From positions 1 through 19,126 of the forward strand of contig JAUWTY010000004.1 of assembly GCA_030614485.1 (NCBI GenBank): 19,126 nucleotides of DNA. Reading direction: 5' to 3'. This stretch comes from Methanosarcinales archaeon. Lineage in GTDB: Archaea; Halobacteriota; Methanosarcinia; Methanosarcinales; Methanocomedenaceae. A program made the translations under genes and the position numbers. Below, piece after piece: positions 1 through 6,606 of the stretch (the stretch's first letter is position 1; every line of letters begins with the position of its first letter). The notes beneath the pieces are model-generated. The model made no database searches. It was not told the DNA's origin and saw nothing but the letters and a program-made list of their open reading frames with translations.

Positions 1-989
1 TCCCGTATGGCAGATAATGTTTCATCATCCCTGCCCAGTCCCATACCGATCACTACCACGTCATGAGCCTGAATAAGCTCTTCCAGGACAGGTAAGTCCT
101 GCCTGTGCAATCGTTTCTTTGATAGTTTCCTGACTATCAGGTTTGGTGAAAAGGATGCCACTATACCGGCAACGCTCTTCGGGACTGCCACGGTCACAAT
201 ATCAGCTCCCGCCCGCAGTGCCGCCATTCCTGAAAGGGCCGGCGCACCGGTATATGCACCGCCGCCGATAATCAGCACCCGTCCGCCTTCGCCTTTATGG
301 CTATCAGGACGCCGGCCGGTTACCAGTTTCAGGTCACCGGGTCCGACTATGATCCCGGCCTCAGGCAGGATGCCAATATCTGCCACAGCAATCTCTTTAA
401 TATAGTCCTTTGCGACCTTTTCCATCAGACCTGGCTTTGGTAAGTGGAAAGTAACCGTTACATCGGACTTGACCGCTTTTTCGAACTTGCCACCGTCAGG
501 GTCCATGCCTGATGGCACGTCAACACTGACCACCTTAGCGTCAGAACCGTTTATCATGTCAATGACTGTTGTTTCCGGTTCCCTTATGGGTCCCTTTATA
601 CCGGTGCCAAAAATAGCGTCCACTATCACATCGCAATCTGAAAAATATGCCGGGTCCAGGCCTGATACATCTGTCACTTCGATGACAGGTATACCTGTGC
701 TCTTGAGAATAGAAAGATTCCTGGCAGCCTCAGGCTTTTTGACATCACCGGACTTACCCAGAAGTAATACTTTCACCTCATAACCAGTCAGGTGCCGGGC
801 AGCCACGAAAGCATCTCCCCCGTTGTTTCCCCGGCCGGCCACTAGTAATACCCGCTCCCTGGTAGGGAGTTTCATCACCTCGGCAGCCACTGCTGAACCT
901 GCATTCTCCATTAACTGGAGCTTGGACAGTCCCAGATATTCGCAATTTGTATCCAGCGCATCCATCCGCCTGGAAGTAATGGTTTTCAT
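1..989 (-). CDS. nnr: Bifunctional NAD(P)H-hydrate epimerase / ADP-dependent dehydratase, C-terminus cut by window edge
   Basis: Repairs hydrated NADH/NADPH: the N-terminal YjeF_N domain epimerises the R and S hydrates and the C-terminal ribokinase-like domain dehydrates the S form using a nucleoside di- or triphosphate. Reading the minus strand from ATG 987-989 gives MKTITSRRMDALDTN, then LMENAG and AGRGNNGGDAFVAARHL, the hallmark of the epimerase domain, and DAIFGTG plus SVDVPSGMDPDGG. A second domain begins near residue 215, with HKGEGGRVLIIGG from His231 and GAPALSGMAALRAGAD, typical of the dehydratase. About 329 residues are visible; the family is usually 460-510, so roughly a third is missing off the left edge. 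A GGGGA-like ribosome site lies about 10 nt before the ATG. It diverges from topA. An overlapping minus-strand frame beginning at 1005 is a shadow. Confidence 0.95.
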   Translation of the reverse strand, partial: MKTITSRRMDALDTNCEYLGLSKLQLMENAGSAVAAEVMKLPTRERVLLVAGRGNNGGDAFVAARHLTGYEVKVLLLGKSGDVKKPEAARNLSILKSTGIPVIEVTDVSGLDPAYFSDCDVIVDAIFGTGIKGPIREPETTVIDMINGSDAKVVSVDVPSGMDPDGGKFEKAVKSDVTVTFHLPKPGLMEKVAKDYIKEIAVADIGILPEAGIIVGPGDLKLVTGRRPDSHKGEGGRVLIIGGGAYTGAPALSGMAALRAGADIVTVAVPKSVAGIVASFSPNLIVRKLSKKRLHRQDLPVLEELIQAHDVVVIGMGLGRDDETLSAIR

Positions 990-1146
990 GTTTAAATTTC
1001 CCCAATGTTACTTAATTAATGTTTATAGGGCATGATATAAATTAATTGTTTATTGTCAGTTTCTGGTCAATCACAGACAAAACCTATTTATTCATGTAAT
1101 TGATTTCAACACTAAATCAAGATATGTAGAACCACGGAGTACTTGG
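990..1146. promoter_or_regulatory. Divergent promoter region between nnr and topA
   Basis: This AT-rich 157-nt spacer must carry both promoters. The best TATA-like stretch is gatataaatt at 1034-1043. A 7-bp inverted repeat, AATTAAT/ATTAATT, brackets it, which could be an operator or chance in AT-rich DNA. GGAG at 1136-1139 is the topA ribosome site, 7 nt before its ATG. No convincing small ORF was found. Transcription start positions cannot be fixed from sequence alone. Confidence 0.4.
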
Positions 1147-3189
1147 ATGCATCTTATAATTACAGAAAAACACAACACTGCAAAGCGTATATCTGAAATA
1201 CTGGCCCCGAAAAAGCCAAAGCAGGTTAGGGTTAGTGGGGTTGATACATACCAGTGGGACGGTACCGCTGTGATGGGGCTTAGCGGTCACATCGTTTCAG
1301 TGGATTTTCCCAAAGAGTATAATAACTGGCAGAAAGTTGACAGCAGGGAACTGATAAATGCCGAAATAATCACAGCTCCCACCCAGCGTAAAATAGTGAC
1401 TGCACTTCGCAAACTTGGTAAAGAAGCAGACCACGTCACCATTGCCACTGATTTTGACAGGGAAGGTGAACTTATCGGGGTAGAAGCCCTGCGCATTGTA
1501 GAGAAGGTCAGCAAGGACATACAGGTTGACCGGGTACATTACAGTACCATTACCAAAACAGAGATACTGAAGGCATTTGAAAACCTCAATCCTGTGGATT
1601 TCAACCTGGCTGCAGCAGGTCAGAGCAGGCTGGTCATTGACCTGATATGGGGTGCGGCGCTCACCAGGTACATCTCCACTACCGCTGGCAGGCTGGGCAA
1701 TCTGTTCCTGAGCGTGGGGCGGGTCCAGACCCCTACACTGGCGCTGCTGGTAGATAAGGAACGTGAGCGACTGGCGCATGTATCCCGGCCGTACTGGGAG
1801 ATAATGGCTACACTGTCCGAAGGCATCGAGTTCGAGGTCAAACACAAGGCCGGCCGTATATGGGATGAAAACGATGCTAAAGGGATATTCAGCAAACTGG
1901 GCGATACTGCCGGGGTAACTGACCTCAAGGCGAAAGAGAGAATTGACCAGCCGCCAATGCCTTTCAATACGACCGAATTTATCAGGGCAGCAAGTAGTAT
2001 CGGTTTTACCGCATCCAATGCCATGAGGATTGCAGAGAGCCTGTACATGAACGGTTTCATTTCATACCCCAGGACCGACAATACGGTCTATCCGGCAAGT
2101 ATTGACCTGAGGAAACTTATCGGGAGTTTGGGCAAAGGCGTATTCAAGCCTTATGTGGAGAGTCTGCTAAAGCAAACTGAATTGACACCCACACGGGGTA
2201 AAAAGGAGACCACTGACCATCCCCCGGTCATGCCCGCAACATTTGTTGAGCGTTCCAAACTCAAGGACGATGAATGGAAGATATATGAAATGGTGGTGCG
2301 ACGCTTCTTTGCCACTTTTGCATCTCCTGCCATTTGGAAGACCATGCAGGCACTGTTCGATATCTCAGGAGAGGAGTTCAGGGCCAGGGGTGCAAGTCTA
2401 ATGGAAGAAGGGTGGCGCTGGTATTATCCGTATAATAAACCAGAGGATATGATACTGCCTGACCTCGAAGTGGGACAGGTGCTTACCGTTGTTGATAAAA
2501 AATTGGTAGATAAAGAGACACAACCGCCTGGAAGGTACGGACAGGGCAGGCTTATCAAGGTAATGGAAGAGCTGGGACTTGGTACTAAATCCACCAGGCA
2601 CGAGATTATATCCAAACTTTATAGCAGGGCATACGTGCACGGTAACCCGCTTCAGCCTACAAATACTGCCATGGCAGTGATAGGGACTTTGGAAACGTAT
2701 GCAGATACCATCACCAAACCGGAAATGACTGCTACACTGGAACAGGAGATGGACCTGATAAGCGAGGGTGCCAAGACCGAGGATGAAGTGGTTGACGAGT
2801 CCAGGGTGATGTTAAGCGCGGTATTTGATGACCTTAACAAGAATAGTGAAAAGGTTACCGAAGAGCTGCGCACCGGTATGCGTGAAGATAAAATTATCGG
2901 CACGTGTGAGAAGTGCAAGAGCGACCTGATAATCAGGCGCTCAAAGAGAGGGGGGCGGTTCATTGGATGTACCGGTTACCCTGACTGCGACTTCTCACTT
3001 CCGTTACCCAAGAGCGGGCAGATCGTGGTCACTGATAAAATGTGCGAGAAGCACAATATGAACCACATCAAGATTATCACAAAAGGCAAACGACCATGGG
3101 ATTTAGGCTGTTCTTACTGCAATTTCATTGAGTGGCAAAAAACCCTTAAGGATAAGGATAAAGATAATACGGACGAGAAAAAAAAGTAA
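1147..3189 (+). CDS. topA: DNA topoisomerase I (type IA, archaeal TopA)
   Basis: Relaxes negatively supercoiled DNA by single-strand cleavage through a 5'-phosphotyrosine intermediate. The 680-residue protein begins with a TOPRIM domain: Glu7 in LIITEKHNTAKRI and the metal-binding Asp102/Asp104 in ATDFDREGE. The catalytic tyrosine is Tyr307 in FISYPRTDNTVYP, the type IA signature. Residues 460-500 carry GRLIKVMEELGLGTKSTRHEI, typical of the toroidal core. The C-terminus has one clear four-cysteine zinc ribbon (Cys587, Cys590, Cys608, Cys614) and a second Cys/His-rich segment ending GCSYC; this two-finger tail is normal for archaeal TopA. The tail is Lys/Asp rich and ends one base before the DUF2119 start, so the two are probably cotranscribed. 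GGAG 7 nt upstream supports ATG 1147. There is no sign of a reverse-gyrase helicase domain. Confidence 0.97.
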   Translation: MHLIITEKHNTAKRISEILAPKKPKQVRVSGVDTYQWDGTAVMGLSGHIVSVDFPKEYNNWQKVDSRELINAEIITAPTQRKIVTALRKLGKEADHVTIATDFDREGELIGVEALRIVEKVSKDIQVDRVHYSTITKTEILKAFENLNPVDFNLAAAGQSRLVIDLIWGAALTRYISTTAGRLGNLFLSVGRVQTPTLALLVDKERERLAHVSRPYWEIMATLSEGIEFEVKHKAGRIWDENDAKGIFSKLGDTAGVTDLKAKERIDQPPMPFNTTEFIRAASSIGFTASNAMRIAESLYMNGFISYPRTDNTVYPASIDLRKLIGSLGKGVFKPYVESLLKQTELTPTRGKKETTDHPPVMPATFVERSKLKDDEWKIYEMVVRRFFATFASPAIWKTMQALFDISGEEFRARGASLMEEGWRWYYPYNKPEDMILPDLEVGQVLTVVDKKLVDKETQPPGRYGQGRLIKVMEELGLGTKSTRHEIISKLYSRAYVHGNPLQPTNTAMAVIGTLETYADTITKPEMTATLEQEMDLISEGAKTEDEVVDESRVMLSAVFDDLNKNSEKVTEELRTGMREDKIIGTCEKCKSDLIIRRSKRGGRFIGCTGYPDCDFSLPLPKSGQIVVTDKMCEKHNMNHIKIITKGKRPWDLGCSYCNFIEWQKTLKDKDKDNTDEKKK

Positions 3190-3190
3190 T

Positions 3191-3778
3191 ATGATTCAAC
3201 GCTTTGGCAGTGGAGACCCTGTACGCCTGTTTGTTGCGGGACTGCATGGTGATGAGTGGGAAACTACATCCGCCTTACTTGAACAACTTTCCCCGCCCGA
3301 TACCGGGACCCTCCTTATTATGCCAAAGGTTTCTGATAATGAATACCTGAGCACTCTGGACAGGGATTACTACACAACATATGCGCCCCACCTTCGTGAG
3401 GCCATTGTGACGTATAAGCCGCCCATTTACCTGGAACTCCACTGCTATTCAAAGGAAAGTTATCCGGCCCTTATAGGGGATGGCAGGTTTGAACGCTATG
3501 GTGTGCCTGCATATATTGAGATTGAGGCAGGGATATTGATGGGTTCGGTTTCACCCAGGGTGAGGACTGATTTTTTCACGCCTGATAATTTGTGCGTATC
3601 ATTCGAGATGCCAAGGAACCCGTTAGAGCAGTCACTGAGTGTTATTCGCAATCTGCTGAATGTGGTAAATGAATGCTGGAGCCGCCAGGGGTTTGTGGCT
3701 TATATGTCACAGCATTATCCAGAACAGACTGCAGTGGCTGTCAAGAACTATTTGCAGTTCTACGGGCACCTGTATTAA
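3191..3778 (+). CDS. DUF2119 family protein, putative zinc-dependent hydrolase
   Basis: A 195-residue protein of the archaeal DUF2119 family. No function is established to my knowledge. The N-terminus FVAGLHGDEWETT places His19 and Glu22 in the HxxE arrangement of the M14/succinylglutamate-desuccinylase (aspartoacylase) zinc fold, and LELHCYSKESY supplies His84 as a plausible third ligand, so a carboxypeptidase- or deacylase-like reaction is inferred. It is shorter than true aspartoacylases (about 300 residues). ATG 3191 starts one base after the topA stop. The frame is open further upstream inside topA, but no better start lies outside topA, so translational coupling to topA is likely. No signal peptide or membrane segment is seen. 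The stop is followed 14 nt later by a 12-bp inverted repeat. Confidence 0.8.
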   Translation: MIQRFGSGDPVRLFVAGLHGDEWETTSALLEQLSPPDTGTLLIMPKVSDNEYLSTLDRDYYTTYAPHLREAIVTYKPPIYLELHCYSKESYPALIGDGRFERYGVPAYIEIEAGILMGSVSPRVRTDFFTPDNLCVSFEMPRNPLEQSLSVIRNLLNVVNECWSRQGFVAYMSQHYPEQTAVAVKNYLQFYGHLY

Positions 3779-3791
3779 AGCAATACACAGA

Positions 3792-3833
3792 TTGACACCG
3801 ATTAGCACTGATTTTACCAAAAATCGGTGTCAA
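3792..3833 (+). terminator. 12-bp perfect inverted repeat after topA-DUF2119, terminator-like
   Basis: The arms TTGACACCGATT (3792-3803) and AATCGGTGTCAA (3822-3833) match perfectly around an 18-nt loop. The repeat lies just downstream of the DUF2119 stop and is followed by A/T-rich DNA, with a TTATTTTT run at 3843-3850. Archaeal termination depends mainly on T-runs, so the hairpin may instead protect the 3' end or bind a protein. Confidence 0.55.
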
Positions 3834-3910
3834 CAAAATAACTTATTTTTGGAACAGTGCCTGTTTGTGGAATAAGTAGATAAAAATAAAAAATGATATA
3901 AAAATGGGAT

Positions 3911-3930
3911 TGTACCCCAAAAAGGGTACA
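3911..3930. promoter_or_regulatory. Inverted repeat TGTACCC/GGGTACA upstream of the aIF5A promoter
   Basis: A perfect 7-bp inverted repeat with loop CAAAAA (3918-3923) lies about 35 nt upstream of the aIF5A TATA-like box. Its position suits an activator or repressor site for the aIF5A-agmatinase unit. It could also be a second termination hairpin for the upstream unit. No regulator can be named. Confidence 0.35.
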
Positions 3931-3965
3931 TCTCCATGCACGTTATGCTTTTTAATGTCGATACA

Positions 3966-4022
3966 TATTTAAATATCAAAGATATCTAATTCGTGTTATA
4001 ACAGTTCATTTTCATCGGAGGA
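3966..4022 (+). promoter_or_regulatory. aIF5A core promoter and ribosome binding site
   Basis: A TATA-like box TATTTAAATAT at 3966-3976 would place a transcription start near 3993-4000, giving a leader of about 35 nt. GGAGGA at 4017-4022 is a strong Shine-Dalgarno site 9 nt before ATG 4032. This is the clearest promoter-plus-RBS arrangement on the left side, as expected for a highly expressed translation factor. Confidence 0.6.
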
Positions 4023-4031
4023 ATCTAACTA

Positions 4032-4418
4032 ATGAAAGAGCAGACAGAAGTACGCACATTAAAAGAAGGCAGGTATGTAATAATAGATGACGAACCCTGT
4101 ACTATAAAATCAATTTCACACTCAAAACCTGGAAAACATGGTAGTGCCAAGGCACGAGTTGATGCTATCGGTATTTTCGACAACCAGAAACGCTCTATCA
4201 TCTCACCTGTGACCCAGAAAATATACGTACCCCTCGTAGAACGGAAGAACGGGCAGGTGCTCTCCATCTCAGGAGACGTTGTCCAGATAATGGACATGAG
4301 TGACTATTCTACTGTTGAACTGATCATTCCTGAGATGTACAAAGGTAAGATCGATGTAGGAAAAGATGTCCAGTACCTGGTCGCCATGGGTAAGATGAAG
4401 ATAGATATGCGGTTGTAA
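4032..4418 (+). CDS. eif5A: Translation initiation/elongation factor aIF5A (hypusine-containing)
   Basis: Binds the ribosome and relieves stalling, for example at polyproline; essential in archaea. The 128-residue length is typical. The conserved modification loop SKPGKHGSAKAR places Lys35 (PGKHG) as the residue converted to deoxyhypusine or hypusine. The N-terminal SH3-like barrel (about 1-68) is followed by the OB-fold domain (about 69-128), which includes GDVVQIMDMSDYSTVEL. The start is fixed by GGAGGA with 9-nt spacing. The agmatinase-family gene follows 35 nt after the stop with no visible terminator, suggesting one transcript. This is functionally sensible because deoxyhypusine synthesis uses polyamine-derived groups. 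Confidence 0.98.
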   Translation: MKEQTEVRTLKEGRYVIIDDEPCTIKSISHSKPGKHGSAKARVDAIGIFDNQKRSIISPVTQKIYVPLVERKNGQVLSISGDVVQIMDMSDYSTVELIIPEMYKGKIDVGKDVQYLVAMGKMKIDMRL

Positions 4419-4453
4419 TCCAATCCGTCAAATCTCTTTTTTGGAATGGTTAC

Positions 4454-5326
4454 ATGGGTGAAAAACTTTTTTTTGCTGATGCTGATTCCAATTATTCAGA
4501 TGCTGCTTTTGTAATCTTCGGTGCACCTTTTGATGGAACATCAAGTTTCAGGAAAGGTAGCCGACAAGCTCCCGATGCCATCAGGAAAGCTTCGTACAAC
4601 TTCGAGACGTACAACTTCAATTTTGACATAGACCTTTCCAATATCCCCTTCCATGATATGGGAGATGTGGAAATCAAAGAAAACTATAATGTTGACCAGG
4701 CTTTAATTGCTGTTGAGAAAACGGTCAGTACTATATTAAAGGACAGTAAAATACCCATAATGCTGGGTGGGGAACATTCCCTCACTTTACCGTGTGTCAG
4801 AGCATCAAAAGAAAAGTTCGATGATATGGGTGTAGTGGTACTGGATGCCCATCTCGATTTAAGAGACGAATACGAAGGTGAGGACAACAGTCATGCCTGT
4901 GTTAGTCGCCGCATTATTGAAGATGTGACTGACAGGTATGTTTCAATCGGAATAAGAAGCGGCACAAAAGATGAATATTCACTGGCAAAAACACAGGATA
5001 TTACCTATTACCCAGCTGACCTTGTAGTGGAAAAGGGAATGGCATATATTCTCAACGAACTGAACGGGAAGCTTAATACCAGACACCTGTATCTGTCACT
5101 GGATATGGATGCTATCGACCCGATCTATGCCCCTGCACTGGGCACGCCTGAACCTTTTGGGCTCACCGACCGCCATGTACTTTCTTTAATACACGAACTG
5201 GCCTCTAGAAGTATAGGTTTTGACCTTGTTGAGATTGCACCAGAGTTCGATAGCGGTAACACTGCACTACTGAGTGCCAAGCTCATTCGCGAGTTCATAG
5301 CCTCTGCCTGGGCTTCAAGACAATGA
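4454..5326 (+). CDS. speB: Agmatinase (ureohydrolase family)
   Basis: Hydrolyses agmatine to putrescine and urea with a binuclear Mn centre; family membership is certain, the exact substrate is not. Metal-ligand motifs are all present: GGEHS (His108), DAHLD (Asp131, His133, Asp135) and SLDMDAIDP (Asp217, Asp219). The substrate-loop motif usually written SHG reads SHACVSRR here. The early GAPFDGTSSFRKGSRQAPDAIR is typical of the family, and 290 residues is normal. It sits immediately after aIF5A. In Haloferax an agmatinase-like enzyme has been proposed to process an agmatine adduct on aIF5A during deoxyhypusine formation, so this protein may act there rather than, or as well as, in bulk polyamine synthesis. 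The ATG has only a weak GGA upstream, compatible with coupling to aIF5A. Confidence 0.9.
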   Translation: MGEKLFFADADSNYSDAAFVIFGAPFDGTSSFRKGSRQAPDAIRKASYNFETYNFNFDIDLSNIPFHDMGDVEIKENYNVDQALIAVEKTVSTILKDSKIPIMLGGEHSLTLPCVRASKEKFDDMGVVVLDAHLDLRDEYEGEDNSHACVSRRIIEDVTDRYVSIGIRSGTKDEYSLAKTQDITYYPADLVVEKGMAYILNELNGKLNTRHLYLSLDMDAIDPIYAPALGTPEPFGLTDRHVLSLIHELASRSIGFDLVEIAPEFDSGNTALLSAKLIREFIASAWASRQ

Positions 5327-5360
5327 CGTATCTAACAATACCTTCGCCAATTAACCTGTA

Positions 5361-5660
5361 CTAACCACCATTAATACTTCCCATTTTCATTATTTGTGTA
5401 AAAATCTGCTGAATTAAAATTTGGTCTGGTTTTTGCGGTAGCAATTTTAATATCTCATTGACATATTTGCTACCTCTGAAATATGCCTTAAGGTCCTTGA
5501 TACCAAAATCGGGATTATCCTTGTTAACATTTTGAATTAATGCCTGAGAAACATTCACCATGAAAAAAGCTAAGTTTGCAGCGTTAGTTACAGGAACCTC
5601 CTTAACATTCATACAATCTTCCAGATCCCAATATTGTTTTAATGGTAAAATGAGGTACAA
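5361..5660 (-). pseudogene. Probable C-terminal remnant of an IS4-like transposase
   Basis: A 99-codon frame opened only by TTG at 5658-5660. The first residues, PLKQYWDLEDC, resemble the end of the DDE-transposase C1 region (E...K with K-QYW-LED) in IS4-type enzymes. The rest, NAANLAFFMVNVSQAL and the final LPQKPDQILIQQIF, resembles the C-terminal tail of such proteins. No ribosome site precedes the TTG, and the frame is closed by TAA only seven codons upstream, so the catalytic core is absent. No flanking inverted repeats were found. The assignment is by memory of the family pattern only; it could be an unrelated small protein starting at the internal ATG (residue 17). Confidence 0.45.
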
Positions 5661-5993
5661 TAGAAGTAAAAATGTTTTTTAAATGTGTGAAATCATGCGC
5701 TTAAAAGGTTGGAAACTTAGGTTTTATGTTAACAATATTAAGTGGAATTATAATTGGGCTATTTGGAAAAATAATCTGAAATATCAAATTTAAAACTCGT
5801 GCATCATCCCCGAAGTTTCCGGTTTCAGTGTCACCACGTCACGCACAAACTATCATGTCACCCAATCTGCCCCCTTCTCATCACTCAACCTCCCGCCGGC
5901 CCGAAAGTGCTTGGAAGCTGGCGCAGGGGGTGGATGTGTGGTCGGGGTGGCGTCATGGCTGTAAAAATATAATATTTGTGTAATAATGACCCC
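5661..5993. other. Intergenic stretch with a GC-rich island
   Basis: There is no convincing protein gene. The left half (5661-5800) is very AT-rich and holds only a 32-codon Trp/Lys/Asn-rich frame at 5695-5793 without a ribosome site. The right half becomes abruptly GC-rich at about 5810-5960 and can fold (see the candidate RNA entry). It could be further insertion-sequence debris, given the transposase remnant next door. Confidence 0.5.
5854..5957. ncRNA. Candidate structured RNA in a GC-rich island
   Basis: Nested complementary segments run from outside to inside: CATG 5854-5857 with CATG 5954-5957; CACCC 5859-5863 with GGGTG 5945-5949; ATCTGCCCCC 5865-5874 with GGGGGTGGAT 5926-5935 (10 pairs, two of them G-U); and CGCCGGC 5894-5900 with GCTGGCG 5917-5923 (7 pairs, one G-U). 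Local GC content contrasts with the AT-rich flanks, a known mark of structural RNAs in AT-rich archaeal intergenic DNA. An A/T box, AAATTTAAAA, at 5786-5795 could drive a plus-strand transcript. The strand is undecided and no known family is recognised. Confidence 0.35.
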
Positions 5994-6191
5994 ATGTCAA
6001 AGCCATTTTTTCATTTGATGTTGGGTATGCTTATTTGGGGTATACGTGAATTGTACAAAGTTCTGGAACTGAAAGGTTTGATCGAATTAGAACAGTTCTA
6101 TGAGGTCACAGAGTATTTTTAGGCTGTGCTGATACTGGTTGGTATGCTGTACTTCCTAAGGATTGCCAAAATAAAGACAAAAACGGCTTAA
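5994..6191 (+). pseudogene. Small two-helix membrane protein ORF with one in-frame TAG
   Basis: From ATG 5994 the frame encodes 42 residues (MSKPFFHLMLGMLIWGIREL, then a short charged segment ending EVTEYF), meets TAG at 6120-6122, and continues in the same frame with AVLILVGMLYFLRIAKIKTK to TAA at 6189-6191. The part before the TAG holds one hydrophobic helix and the part after it a second helix with a positive tail, so the two halves look like one 2-helix inner-membrane protein. The end lies 1 nt from the convergent next gene. The A/T box aaaaatataatattt at 5963-5977 is about 25 nt upstream, consistent with a leaderless transcript. Either this is a pseudogene with an amber mutation (for example TGG to TAG) or UAG is read through, for instance as pyrrolysine. 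No homologue is recognised. Confidence 0.45.
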
Positions 6192-6192
6192 T

Positions 6193-6606
6193 TTAAATAG
6201 ACCTCAAAAATTCCACCACAAGACGTTGCAATTCATCCAAATCACCATAGTCCTGCGCTACAACCCCCTTATTCCCCAGCACCATAGCAGACACCTTTGC
6301 ACCCCTTTCATACACACACAGCACAGGCTTCTTCAGATCCACAGCATGGCATATCTCATACCCCACACCTACCGAAGGCATACTAACCTCTGCCACCAGG
6401 CAGTCACACTGCACTATGCCTCCCATATCCCGCAGGAAAATCTCTTTCTCTGTCATGTTTCTCTCTTCGGCAAACACCGTATCCCTGGCCACATGTTCAC
6501 TCAAAACTTCCACTCCCGCACCAATCATCACATCAGCCATAAACCTGTACGTTTCAACTAACCTGCGCCCGCCACGTATAGAACCTGACAGGAATACCTT
6601 ACTCAT
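6193..6606 (-). CDS. DNPH1/Rcl-like 2'-deoxynucleoside 5'-phosphate N-hydrolase
   Basis: Predicted to cleave the N-glycosidic bond of deoxynucleoside monophosphates, a nucleotide-salvage or pool-cleaning role; the mammalian homologue DNPH1 removes 5-hydroxymethyl-dUMP. The 137-residue protein opens with VFLSGSIRGGRR, then SEHV (Glu37, His38), and has the signature AEVSMPSVGVGYE. Asp60 and Glu84 lie 24 residues apart, matching the catalytic Asp69/Glu93 pair of rat Rcl as I remember it. The Tyr of the mammalian YFCGSIRGG motif is Phe5 here. ATG 6604-6606 overlaps the last base of the U32 stop (TGATG), so translational coupling is likely. A GTG one codon earlier (6607-6609) is an alternative start. 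It could also be annotated as a nucleoside 2-deoxyribosyltransferase-like protein, the parent superfamily. Confidence 0.85.
   Translation of the reverse strand: MSKVFLSGSIRGGRRLVETYRFMADVMIGAGVEVLSEHVARDTVFAEERNMTEKEIFLRDMGGIVQCDCLVAEVSMPSVGVGYEICHAVDLKKPVLCVYERGAKVSAMVLGNKGVVAQDYGDLDELQRLVVEFLRSI

Noticed and set aside
778..1005. 75-codon minus-strand frame with ATG at 1003-1005
   Set aside because: It is a shifted frame over the nnr start; the in-frame ATG at 987-989 gives the correct epimerase sequence.
5695..5793. 32-codon Trp/Lys/Asn-rich frame (MRLKGWKLRFYVNN start)
   Set aside because: No ribosome site or TATA box at a good distance, and composition is what AT-rich DNA gives by chance; no family recognised.
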